Of a stretch of 64,000 nucleotides of DNA, positions 7,659 through 17,000 are shown piece after piece. Under the pieces are notes generated by a model. The model had not been told where the DNA came from. It did no database searches and saw only the letters and a program-made list of their open reading frames with translations. The first letter of the stretch is position 1. Each line of letters begins with the position of its first letter. Source of the stretch: an uncultured Clostridia bacterium (lineage in GTDB: Bacteria > Bacillota > Clostridia > Saccharofermentanales > Saccharofermentanaceae); assembly GCA_946403085.1 (NCBI GenBank), contig CAMIYM010000007.1:1-64000 (forward strand). Direction: 5' to 3'. Made by a program: the position numbers and the translations under genes.

Positions 7659-8510
7659 CTAGAGCAGATACTTTACCGGCTCATCAATAAACTCATCATA
7701 AGGTTTGAAAACAATTCCTGTATGTCCCAGGTCGCCTTTATCGAAAAGACGGTGTTCCACATTCATGCTGCTCAGTACATTCTCGTGGAAATATGTCATT
7801 GCCTTTAAGACATCCTTCCTGTTAGTAATGAGTGCAGTTCTCGGAAGATCTTCTATCCTGTCATTGTCCTTGAAGACAAGATATTTAAAACGCTTATCTC
7901 CTTTATATCTCTTAGGAAAGACCATTCTCCGCATTCCGTTATACGCAATGCTGTTCTTATAAAAATGCAAAAGGCCGCAGTCCAGGAACATGCCTTTATA
8001 CTGGTATGTTCTTTCCGCAAAACCGTAAGCAGAGAGCATTTCCTGATCAATACTTAACAGAGCTTCAGCTGTCGCAAGAACACATCCTGAGGAATGCCCT
8101 GCAATATACATGCGTCCGGCATCAGCTCCGTACTTATGAGCATTTTCCTGTACCCAGCGTGCAGCCTTATCTATGTCACTTATCTGGTCAAAGACAGTGA
8201 ATTCGGGATATGCCAGGCGGAATTCAAGTTCGAATACCACAAACCCTTTCTGAGCCATAACGTTAGCGAAAACGCGGTCAAACTCCTTATGGTACGAGAT
8301 AAAACCACCGCCATGAACATCAATAAGGACAGGCTTAAGAGAACCGTCATCACGGTAATAGACATCGAGAATGTGATCCGGAATATCATCATCTGCATAC
8401 CTTACATTAAGTTGCTGCTTGATATCACTTGATAAGACACTCTCATCAAGCTTTGTCAGATCCTTAACATAAGCGGACTCACCGCTCCATTTCATGATAC
8501 GGTTGATCAT
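7659..8510 (-). CDS. alpha/beta-hydrolase (HSL-type esterase)
   Basis: A 283-residue hydrolase with the hormone-sensitive-lipase-type oxyanion motif HGGGF near residue 90 and the nucleophile elbow GHSSG (Ser) near 163. A terminal GHTGIVF region supplies the catalytic His. Such enzymes cleave short acyl esters; the substrate is unknown. It is the last gene of a run with an iron-sulfur flavoprotein 12 nt upstream. No strong ribosome binding site is seen at the ATG at 8510; the ATG at 8495 is an alternative. Confidence 0.8.
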   Translation of the reverse strand: MINRIMKWSGESAYVKDLTKLDESVLSSDIKQQLNVRYADDDIPDHILDVYYRDDGSLKPVLIDVHGGGFISYHKEFDRVFANVMAQKGFVVFELEFRLAYPEFTVFDQISDIDKAARWVQENAHKYGADAGRMYIAGHSSGCVLATAEALLSIDQEMLSAYGFAERTYQYKGMFLDCGLLHFYKNSIAYNGMRRMVFPKRYKGDKRFKYLVFKDNDRIEDLPRTALITNRKDVLKAMTYFHENVLSSMNVEHRLFDKGDLGHTGIVFKPYDEFIDEPVKYLL

Positions 8511-8522
8511 TATGAAATACCG

Positions 8523-9062
8523 TTATACCTGCTTGCCAAGCTCATAAGCCTCTTTAAGCGCCTTGTGTCCTTCAATATCACCCTGGTCATTAACACCGCC
8601 GGCAAAGACCTTGCCCTTAAACTCAGCCTTCTCGAAGCAGTCTACCCAGCCATGGACGCCGCCTGCAGCTTTCTCATCAACATAAGTCTCATCCTCTGCT
8701 GCAACAGAGAGAAGATAAACATCCCTGAACTTATAATCTCTTGGATAAAGTGAATTTGCACGGTCGATCATCGTCTTCATCTGACCGCTCATCTCGTAAT
8801 AATAGATAGGTGTTGCCCATGCGACAACATCTGCATTAAGAATCTTTTCCGTGATCTCATTAGCATCATCATTAATGACACAATGGCCAAGCTTGGAGCA
8901 CGCAAAGCATCCTTTGCAGAAAGCTATAGTCTTCCCTTTTAATGATACAGTCTCCACATTGTTGCCTGCGTCTCTTGCTCCATTGACAAAAGCTTCAGCA
9001 AGCCTGTCTGAATTACTGTTTGCTCTTAAACTCGTAGTGATTACAAGGACATTTCTGGACAT
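8523..9062 (-). CDS. flavodoxin-fold iron-sulfur flavoprotein (Isf-like)
   Basis: A 179-residue NADPH-dependent FMN reductase-fold protein with N-terminal VLVITTSLRANSNSDRLA (FMN phosphate loop) and a compact cysteine motif CKGCFACSKLGHC. The pattern C-x2-C-x2-C-x5-C is characteristic of archaeal and clostridial Isf proteins, which carry FMN and a 4Fe-4S cluster and reduce O2, H2O2 or quinones. The start at 9062 has GGAGGT 7 nt upstream. It lies 14 nt after the flavin reductase gene, probably in the same transcript. Confidence 0.85.
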   Translation of the reverse strand: MSRNVLVITTSLRANSNSDRLAEAFVNGARDAGNNVETVSLKGKTIAFCKGCFACSKLGHCVINDDANEITEKILNADVVAWATPIYYYEMSGQMKTMIDRANSLYPRDYKFRDVYLLSVAAEDETYVDEKAAGGVHGWVDCFEKAEFKGKVFAGGVNDQGDIEGHKALKEAYELGKQV

Positions 9063-9076
9063 AATATTACCTCCGG

Positions 9077-9646
9077 TCATTTAAGTCTTTTCATGGGTTC
9101 TCCCCAGGCTCCCAAGTCTTTGCCCTGATAGCTGAAATAGTGCTTGCAGGTAGTCTTAACTGGAGCAATACGCATAAGCTTCTGCTCTGCTGTCTCATCT
9201 GAAGACAAAGACTCATCCTGAAGAACATTCCTTATCTTGCAGAGCATTACCGTACCATCATGCTTTTCAATAAAATCAGTGACTTCAAGTTCGAAGTTTA
9301 CCGGTGAATTATTAAGTACAGGGACATCCAATACTGCCCCCTTTCCGATATCAAGATCGATCTTCATCTTATCGGGATTCTTGCCGCTTATGATTCCCAT
9401 ATAATCAGCAACACTTAACAGTTCTTCGGTAACGATATTTGCAGAGAAGATCCTATTACGCCTGATATTCTCGAGTGTGGGCTTATTACCGCCGATGCAG
9501 CACATAACGCCCATCTCACCATCCCAGATATAACTGAACCAACAGAATAGACCGAAGTCAGGATCGCCATTCTCATCACGGGTGCCATATAAGAACAATG
9601 TCTGAGGGCAGTAATCGTTATAAGGCTTTAAACTGTTCTTTCCCAT
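9077..9646 (-). CDS. flavin reductase-like FMN-binding protein
   Basis: A 189-residue protein of the flavin reductase domain family (split-barrel FMN binding). Recognisable parts are YGTRDENGDPDFG at the start, NIRRNRIFSANIVTE (the family's F-x-x-N segment), and YFSYQGKDLGAWGEPMKRL at the end. It probably binds FMN and may supply reduced flavin to neighbouring oxidoreductases. It is first in a unit behind a striking palindrome (9667-9702). A second flavin reductase-like gene lies at 39244. Confidence 0.8.
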   Translation of the reverse strand: MGKNSLKPYNDYCPQTLFLYGTRDENGDPDFGLFCWFSYIWDGEMGVMCCIGGNKPTLENIRRNRIFSANIVTEELLSVADYMGIISGKNPDKMKIDLDIGKGAVLDVPVLNNSPVNFELEVTDFIEKHDGTVMLCKIRNVLQDESLSSDETAEQKLMRIAPVKTTCKHYFSYQGKDLGAWGEPMKRLK

Positions 9647-9666
9647 AAATAATCCCCCTGTAAAAC

Positions 9667-9702
9667 AAAAGCGATATCAATATTATACTTGATATCGCTT
9701 TT
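9667..9702. promoter_or_regulatory. perfect 14-bp palindrome flanking a -10 box (candidate operator)
   Basis: AAAAGCGATATCAA (9667-9680) and TTGATATCGCTTTT (9689-9702) are perfect inverted repeats around an 8-nt centre. On the minus strand the centre reads GTATAATA and contains TATAAT, so a repressor on the repeats would cover the promoter of the flavin reductase unit. It could also act as a terminator for the upstream gene, but the following T tract (GTTTTAC) is short. Confidence 0.6.
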
Positions 9703-9728
9703 ACAAATACACGATTAATGGGACAAAA

Positions 9729-10358
9729 TCATCTGATGAAATTTGTCCACAAATGATCTTCCTTCTTTGGAAGTCCCATCTTCTCCTTGCCGAGAGCAAT
9801 ACTTTCCATCAGGAATACCATATTGCGCGCAAGAACACGCATAACCTGCTTTCCTTCTTCATCAAGAGCTGCCTCACCATCGGAACCACCGTAAATGTTG
9901 TTCCAATACTGGCTTGTCGCGACAGGCATATTTGAAATCGTGAAGAACTTGTTGAGTTCTTCAAATGTTGCAGTGCAGCCGGAACGTCTTGCACAAACAA
10001 CGCTGGCACCGACCTTTAAGCTCTTATCAAACTGAGAACTGTAGAAAAGCCTTTGCAATGCAGACATCAATGTGCCGTTTGCAGAACCATAGTAAACAGG
10101 AGATCCTACAACAAGTCCGTCAGCCTCTTCAAACTTTGCAGCTATCTCATTTACGGCATCATTGAAAACACATTTGCCGGTATTCGAGCATGAACCACAT
10201 GCAATGCATCCTCTTATGTCTTTTTTACCGAGCTGGACTATCTCGAAGTCAACGTTATTCTCTTCGAAGATCTTACCCATCTCATTAAAAGCAAGGGCGA
10301 TATTCCCGTTCTCCTTCGGACTGCCGTTAAGCATCAGGACTTTAAACCGCTTTTCCAT
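9729..10358 (-). CDS. flavodoxin-fold iron-sulfur flavoprotein (Isf-like), second copy
   Basis: A 209-residue protein with FMN-binding LMLNGSPKENGNIALAF at the N terminus and the cysteine motif CIACGSCSNTGKC (C-x2-C-x2-C-x5-C). It is a paralogue in architecture of the protein at 8523, with a longer C terminus. The PVYYGSANGTLMSALQR segment near residue 95 contributes to the flavin site. It follows a nitroreductase gene by 12 nt and ends upstream of the palindrome at 9667-9702. Confidence 0.85.
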   Translation of the reverse strand: MEKRFKVLMLNGSPKENGNIALAFNEMGKIFEENNVDFEIVQLGKKDIRGCIACGSCSNTGKCVFNDAVNEIAAKFEEADGLVVGSPVYYGSANGTLMSALQRLFYSSQFDKSLKVGASVVCARRSGCTATFEELNKFFTISNMPVATSQYWNNIYGGSDGEAALDEEGKQVMRVLARNMVFLMESIALGKEKMGLPKKEDHLWTNFIR

Positions 10359-10370
10359 GTTTACCTCTTA

Positions 10371-10895
10371 TCAAATGCAGTATATGTAATCGTCTTTTCG
10401 GGGTGCAGGATCATTCAAGGGACCTGCGGAATAACCTAATGCACAATGACCGATTCCTTCATACTCGTCAGAGATACCGAGCTTGTTTAAGATGGCCTTG
10501 CCAAAATCTGATTCGAACTCTTCCTTTGCCCTGTGGATCCAAATACTTGCAACGCCTAAGCTTTCTGCAGCATTCATGAGATTGCCCATTACGAGTGAGC
10601 CGTCATATACATGAGTTACAATGTCTTTCTTCGCAAGAACTATCAGGATAACCGGTGCTCCGTAAAAAGGATCAAATCCTTCGTCCCATCCACCGATCTT
10701 TCTGTTCGCTTCAGAGATCGCATCTCTTGTTGCCTTATCAGTTACGGCAATGATAACAGGACTCTGTTTGCCCATTCCCGTAGCAGCATAAGTGCCTGCT
10801 CTTAAGATCGCCTTCAAGTCTTCTTCATTTACCATATCCGGCTTGAAGTTCCTGCAGCTTCTTCTTGTTTCCAATACTTTTAATGTCTCATTCAT
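10371..10895 (-). CDS. nitroreductase-family oxidoreductase
   Basis: A 174-residue member of the nitroreductase family. It has ETRRSCRNFKPDMV near the N terminus (FMN-contacting Arg-Arg-Ser), AGTYAATGMGKQSP, and GNLMNAAESLGVASIWIHR. Such enzymes use FMN and NAD(P)H to reduce nitro groups, quinones or flavins. It sits between a Gfo/Idh oxidoreductase and an Isf-like protein, reinforcing a redox or detoxification theme. Confidence 0.88.
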   Translation of the reverse strand: MNETLKVLETRRSCRNFKPDMVNEEDLKAILRAGTYAATGMGKQSPVIIAVTDKATRDAISEANRKIGGWDEGFDPFYGAPVILIVLAKKDIVTHVYDGSLVMGNLMNAAESLGVASIWIHRAKEEFESDFGKAILNKLGISDEYEGIGHCALGYSAGPLNDPAPRKDDYIYCI

Positions 10896-10918
10896 AGTAT
10901 TTATTCCCCTGTTGTTGA

Positions 10919-11890
10919 TCAGTATCCGATCTGCTTTAAGACCATATCCAGCACCTCAGCATTTTTAACAGTGAATTCTTCAGTAATATGCGGAGTCTCA
11001 CCGTTTTCGATGCATCTTCCAAGCTGCTCTACCTCAAGCATATAGTTGTGGTAAACATTTATAGCAGGATGATACTCGCTGGTACCGGTCTTGATCGTAT
11101 AAGTAACTCTTCCTGACTGGTTATACTCGACGTCAGATGTGATTATGCCCTTTGTGCCGTGTATATAGAGCCTGTCAAACCTTCCGTTATTAGACGGGTC
11201 AAATATCATTCCCACATTAAAAGCAGCTCTTGCACCGTTCTTAAACTTCATAAGACCGGATGCGAAAACATCCGCACCCTTGTCATTAAATTCAGCATCA
11301 GCTTTTACATAATCAATATCAGAATCGATCAGAGAGAGGATCATAGTAGTACAGTAGCAGCCGAGATCATAGACTGCACCGCCGCCAAGTTCCTTATAAA
11401 GCCTGATATCTTCCTCATAACCCTGCGTATAAAAAGCAGTCTCGATAAAATCAATATCACCTATTACACCGCTCTTGATATCAGACTTAAGTGATTCGAT
11501 ATACTGACCATGCAGATAAGCATATGCTTCCATCAGGATGACATTGTTCTCTTTTGCTGCAGCGAACATCTCTCTTGCATCATCTGCATTAAGAGCCATA
11601 GGCTTTTCGCAGAGAACATGCTTTCCGGCTTTCAAAGCCTTAATGACCCATTCCTTATGGAGGCTGTTGGGAAGCGGAATATATACAGCCTGAACATCCG
11701 GATCTTCAAGGAGTTTATCGTAACCTACATACCCCTTCTCAAACCCGAAACGTTCCTTATAATCATTGACCTTTGCTTCATTCCTTCCCGCAACAGCAAA
11801 AAGCTCGCAGTTAGAAGCATCCTTCATTCCGGGGATAGTACATCCCTGTGCAATATTGGCAGTACCCAAGACACCCCATTTTACTGACAT
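10919..11890 (-). CDS. Gfo/Idh/MocA-family oxidoreductase
   Basis: A 323-residue NAD(P)-dependent oxidoreductase with an N-terminal Rossmann fold (KWGVLGTANIAQGC), the family EKP motif (HVLCEKPMAL, with the catalytic Lys) and a C-terminal alpha/beta domain containing GGGAVYDLGCY. Relatives act on sugars, inositol or trans-dihydrodiols; the substrate is not predictable. The ATG has GGAGG about 8 nt upstream. It is downstream of the interrupted alcohol dehydrogenase by about 30 nt. Confidence 0.9.
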   Translation of the reverse strand: MSVKWGVLGTANIAQGCTIPGMKDASNCELFAVAGRNEAKVNDYKERFGFEKGYVGYDKLLEDPDVQAVYIPLPNSLHKEWVIKALKAGKHVLCEKPMALNADDAREMFAAAKENNVILMEAYAYLHGQYIESLKSDIKSGVIGDIDFIETAFYTQGYEEDIRLYKELGGGAVYDLGCYCTTMILSLIDSDIDYVKADAEFNDKGADVFASGLMKFKNGARAAFNVGMIFDPSNNGRFDRLYIHGTKGIITSDVEYNQSGRVTYTIKTGTSEYHPAINVYHNYMLEVEQLGRCIENGETPHITEEFTVKNAEVLDMVLKQIGY

Positions 11891-11922
11891 ACAGGATTCC
11901 TCCTTTCAGGATCGAAAAACAC

Positions 11923-13101
11923 TTACATGCTTGCCTTATAAATATCGTACATTGCCTGCTCGTTAAGAACTTTTGCAGAACCCATCTCACCGCCTACACC
12001 GACAGCGCATTTGTGAGCCATCTCTCTAAGTTATTCTTCTGTAGGAGTTACACCAAGCTCACGGAGATTTGTAGGCATGTTGATAGACCTGTAAAAATCC
12101 TCCATTGCTTCGATACCTTTAAGTGCGATCTCCTCATCTGTACCTTCATCTGCCACATCCATTACGTTGATCGCATATTTCTTAAAACGCGGCAGACAAT
12201 TCTTATAAACATATCTTGCCCATGTACCCCAGATAGCTGCAAGACCTGCTCCGTGGGCTACATCGTAAAGTCCGCCAAGCTCATGCTCAAGCTTATGCGT
12301 CATCCAGTCACCGCCGTCATTGCCGCAGCCGGTAAGACCGTTATGTGCAAGGCTTCCAGCCCACATTACTTCTGCACGCGCATCATAGTTCTTAGGATCA
12401 TCACGAAGGATAACCGCATTCTTCTTAACGGTTCTTAAAAGACCTTCTGCAAGAGCATCCGTAAGCTCCATATTGCCGCCATTCGTAAAATATCTTTCCA
12501 TGGTATGCATCATGATATCTGTGCAGCCGCAAGCTGTCTGATAATCAGGGAGAGTCATGGTAAGTTCAGGATTCAGGATAGCGAATCTGGCTCTTGAGAA
12601 ATCGCTGCTGTAACCTCTCTTAACGAGTCCTTCCTCCTTTGTGATTACGGATGAATCACTCATCTCACTTCCCGTAGCTGCGATGGTAAGGATTACACCC
12701 AAAGGAAGACATCCTTCAGCCTTACGCTTATAGTCATAAAAATCCCATACATCACCATCATTTGCTACGCCATAACCGATTGCCTTAGCTGAATCGATAG
12801 CGCTTCCGCCGCCTACTGCAAGAAGGAAATCAACCTTCTCTTTTTTGCAGAGCTCAATGCCCTCATAAACCAATCCGAGATGAGGATTCGGAACAGCACC
12901 GCCAAGAGTGATATAACTTATACCGGCTTCATCAAGAATATCTGTAACTCGTTTTAAAAGTCCGGAACGGACTACACTTCCGCCACCATAATGAATAAGG
13001 ATCTTAGTGCCGCCAAATTCCTTAATGAGTTCTGCGACCTTTGATTCCGTGTTCTTTCCGAACAACACTTTGGTGGGGGTATAATACTTAAAATCAAACA
13101 T
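11923..13101 (-). pseudogene. iron-containing alcohol dehydrogenase with in-frame premature stop
   Basis: The intact part (12031-13101, 356 residues) is a group III iron-dependent alcohol dehydrogenase, butanol-dehydrogenase type. It has NAD-binding GGGSAIDSAKAIGYG and metal-ligand segments around HTMERYF and HKLEHELGG. Translation stops at TAA (12031-12033) after LGVTPTEE. In the same frame the family's normal C terminus continues for 35 codons, starting LREMAHKCAV and ending KVLNEQAMYDIYKASM, to a second TAA at 11923-11925. A CAA-to-TAA change would explain this. It could be a recent nonsense mutation, a sequencing error or readthrough. The start at 13101 has GGAG upstream. Confidence 0.85.
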
Positions 13102-13161
13102 TGGGATTTCTCCTTTCAGATACAGATATTTATCTAGAGATACTCTTATAATATACATAAT

Positions 13162-13195
13162 AAAAGACCCGAAAATACAACATTTCGGGTCTTTT
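13162..13195. terminator. bidirectional terminator
   Basis: AAAAGACCCGAAA (13162-13174) pairs with TTTCGGGTCTTTT (13183-13195) across an 8-nt loop. T runs flank the stem on both strands. It ends the minus-strand unit containing the gene at 13225. Confidence 0.85.
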
Positions 13196-13224
13196 TTATC
13201 GCATATGTATTTGAGTTTTTAAGA

Positions 13225-14007
13225 TCAGCCGCTGGTGGCGGAAATCTCAGGAATCGTAGTCTCAGCAAGCTGAGGACCGGGAACATTATTTGTCGTAGCA
13301 GATGTAGCATCCTGGCTCTCAGTTGAAGCTTCAGTAGCCTGTGTCTCGACCGTAGGAGCAGGTGTGAAGCCTTCTTCTGTCGACTTATTTGTCTGCACCC
13401 TTATAGGATAGAACGAAAGAGCATTAATGATCTTTTCCTGAATGGTTGCAGATTCGAAGATCGACTTCTCATTGATGAGTTCAGCATTTCTGTAAGGAAG
13501 TGTGACAGAAACAAAACTTACAAGCCAGATAACGACAGCAAGAACGATTATCTCAAGGAACAGCAAAGGTGTGATCTGGAACAGATCGTTAAGTTTACGG
13601 ATCTGCTTAGGACGTCTTGCTTTATTCTTTACATCCGTGTTGATAAATTCCATCGCCTTAAAGCTTCTGGAATCGATCTTTGCAAGGATCTTATCGAGCA
13701 TGGAGTTACGTGTATACTCATCAAGAAGTCTGTCTTCAAACGTCATATCTGCAGGAAGCGGATACTGGGTTACGATGCTCTTTGCATTCTCGAGAAGGAT
13801 ATCACCGAACTCATAGATAACCCTGTCAGGCGCAATGTTATTACGCTTGGAATAGATATCCAGATAAGACTTAACGATAGCATTCTCACATCTGGTAGCT
13901 TCTTTCGTAATCTTGTAGCAAGATGAATAGACCATTACTACAGTGGACATATAAAAGTCGCGGATATTTTCGCGTGTCAGTTTCTGATTCCAGAGTTCAT
14001 CAGCCAT
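13225..14007 (-). CDS. single-pass membrane protein of unknown function, Thr/Glu-rich tail
   Basis: A 260-residue protein not assigned to a family. Residues 1-145 are probably cytoplasmic. The stretch around 15-55 (FYMSTVVMVYSSCYKITKEA) faintly recalls ECF sigma region 2, but no region 4 is seen. One membrane helix spans about 147-169, followed by an outside segment and a Thr/Ser/Glu/Ala-rich disordered C terminus (about 205-260). The start at 14007 has GGAGGT upstream and overlaps the stop of the sensor-MFS gene by 8 nt (ATGGCTGA), which implies translational coupling and a shared function. Confidence 0.7.
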   Translation of the reverse strand: MADELWNQKLTRENIRDFYMSTVVMVYSSCYKITKEATRCENAIVKSYLDIYSKRNNIAPDRVIYEFGDILLENAKSIVTQYPLPADMTFEDRLLDEYTRNSMLDKILAKIDSRSFKAMEFINTDVKNKARRPKQIRKLNDLFQITPLLFLEIIVLAVVIWLVSFVSVTLPYRNAELINEKSIFESATIQEKIINALSFYPIRVQTNKSTEEGFTPAPTVETQATEASTESQDATSATTNNVPGPQLAETTIPEISATSG

Positions 14008-17000
14008 TTTGATTACCTCCTTCATTTCCTTCTCCGTTCAGGAAAGCGAGCGGATCAGCAGGTGCCTGCTGTACCGGCATTCCGTAAGGATCAGCTGAAC
14101 CGGCATAAGGATCCTGCGGTGCCTGAGGCATATTAGGTACAGGATTTGCTCCTGCGTATGGATCAGCAGGTGCATTATACTGAGCAGCTGCATACTGATA
14201 AGGATCTGCAGGCTGCTGGTACTGCTGCTGATACTGATCAACAGGTGCCTGTGGATTTACAGGCTGCTGGTACTGTTGTTGATACTGATTAACAGGTGCC
14301 TGTGGATTTACAGGCTGCTGGTATGGTTGCTGATACTGCTGAACTGGCATTTCCTGAGGAGCTGCCGGCTGCTGATAAGGCTGCTGGTATTGCTGCTGAT
14401 ACTGCTGTACAGGTGCCTGAGCTGCAGGATCAATGTACTGCTGCTGTTCAGGAGCAACAAACAATCCTTCAGGAACAGCCTCGCCGCCTTGGGGAACTGC
14501 AACAGTTCCGTCAGGCATAACAGCACCTGCTACAGGTGCATTGACCGGAACCTGCGGAGCACGTGCGTTCTTGCCAGCCGGCTTTTCGCGCTGTTTCTTC
14601 TGAGGCTTTAATGAGAGATCACGCTCATCGATCTTGCCTGAGAAAGAAGAAAGTGGATAGATAAATGCAAGGATCGCTACAAGCAAAGTCACGATAAGGA
14701 AAGGGATCCTGAAGTTCCTTACCATGAATGCGATCATGATGATGGGAAGAAGGATTCCCGCACCTGTATATACCGTATATTCAGCGATCTTTCTGAGATT
14801 AGATCTTACCTTACCGTTGCAGATAAGATAAAGAACATAGATGTAATAGTAATCGTGAATGCCTAAAGCGATTCCGAGGAATGCACTGGTAATAACGAGT
14901 GTCTTTGCAGAAGGCATCAATGCGAAAACGAAAAGACCGATAACAGTTGTTGCAGCCTGGATCAATACTCTTGTACGTGATGTCAGAAGATGAGCCATTC
15001 TGTTCTTTACAAAACCGCATACAAAGCATGCCATGAAACCGCAAACGAGAAGATAGAAAGATGATGTCGGGAGCGAGATTCCAACATTCTCAAGATAGTT
15101 AGGAATGAACAGGAGCATAAATGAAAGAGCCACACCTAACATAAGGAATGAGGAATTGAGGAATCTTGCGATCCTGGAATCAGCAAATACGGAAAGGAAT
15201 CCACTTACTGTCAAAGGCGCTTCCCTTACCTGAGTATTGTTCTGCATGAAATAGATCATGCCGATAGCTGTAAGGACAAGTGCGGCGCCACTGATAATAG
15301 TTACGATGAAAAGGCCGTATCTTTCATAGCAGATACCGGCAATAACGGCACCTACAGCAGTTCCGAGGAAATAAGAAGATGCCTGGACGTTGTGAATCAC
15401 TCTGTCGTTATAATCCTTGTATCCAAGTCTTCCTGCATTGATACGGTAATCTCTTAAGTAATCGAATGACATACCGAAGCAGAAACCAATCGGAAGTGCG
15501 AGGACTGTAGTCAGATACGGGAAGTTGATCACACCTGCGATGAGCGCGAAGAAGTATCCTGCGCAAGTAACAGCAACAAGAGCGATCCTGCTTGTAAGCT
15601 TTGTCTTTATGCTGTTCCTGATACCGCTGAATCCGAGATAACCCCAGATGAAAAGGAGCAATGTAACGCAGATGAATGCCTGAACAGCAGGCATCGGGAA
15701 TTTCTTGAACAATTCCTTGAAATAATCCGCAAATGTTATCGGCATCATGATAGAACCGAATGCAGTAAAGAATGAGAGGAATCTGTTGGCATTCTCACCG
15801 TACATAACAAGTACAGGTGCATTTCCTGAAATACCTCTGGATACTGTCGTGATAAGAAGGTTGAGCTCAAAGATAATGATACCCATCGAGATAGCGATGG
15901 AGATGATCGTGAAGATCCAGGATAAACTCATTCCGTTTACCGAACTCTCAAAATCCTCCTGAGGCATCATGATCTCAAGAACACCAGCTACTGTATTCTC
16001 TGAAGAAATGATCGGCGCGATAGCGCAGACATATGCAACACCTTCTTCATTACGCTTGGTGAATGCAGCCTGCTGAAGACCGAAGCAATCGATATACTGG
16101 TTGCCAGCACCTGTCAGGTAATACTGCTGAACCTTACCTGTTGCAGTTGAAGAATAAAGTCTTAAGAACGAATCGCCTGCCATTGTATAGATGTTGATAC
16201 GGTAAGGCTTTTCGGGTGCATACTTATAGATAGGAAGCATGTAGTTCATGCCTTCCCTTACATCCGTATAAGTAAGTGCAGCAGCAGATGTTACTGCGCA
16301 CTTTTCCATCATGTCAGCTCTCTCACTCTCAAGAGCTTTGATATAAGTCTTGGAAAGCTGTGTCGCCATAACAAGAAGGACGACAAGAATGATAGTAAAA
16401 CAATAACCGATGGTAGACGAAATGATCCTTCTGTCACGGTTCTGAGGAGTCTCGGTATTTCTCTTTCCGTTAGGGCCGTTCTGTCTTCCGCTGAATAAAC
16501 GTACAAGAACTTCCTGAATAGCGAAAAGAACCACACCGGCAAGAACAGCAATGATAACGGCTGTAAGGATCCTTGTCTCAAGTTTATCGCCTATCTCATA
16601 GAGTTCACCGAATGTACACTTGTATTCGAAAACACCGACGCACTTTCCTGTGCTGTCAGTAATGGGTACGATGATACTCTCGTAATTCCTTCCTTCAAGC
16701 ACCATATTCTCGGAAGTCTTAGACATCCACTCGGAAATATCCCTTCCTGCAACTGCAAACTCTGAAGGATCATTTACACCATGGCTTAAAAGAAGAGACA
16801 ACTGTCCGTTGCTCAATCCGAAAAGACCATAACCTTCTGCAGAAAGATTCTCCTTTGAAGTATCAACGAGCATAAGGTCAAGAAGAGCGCCGTACTTAGC
16901 AGGAGCATTAACAGTATTTGATGTAAGATCATCACCGTCTATGGACATCCTGACGATATCAGAAACCTGCTGCATTTTGTTGTCGGAGATCTTTTTAAAT

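Noticed and set aside
14038..14611. Open frames opposite the Q/P tail of the sensor-MFS gene
   Set aside because: Shadow frames created by the 51-bp repeats; no ribosome binding site or known domain.
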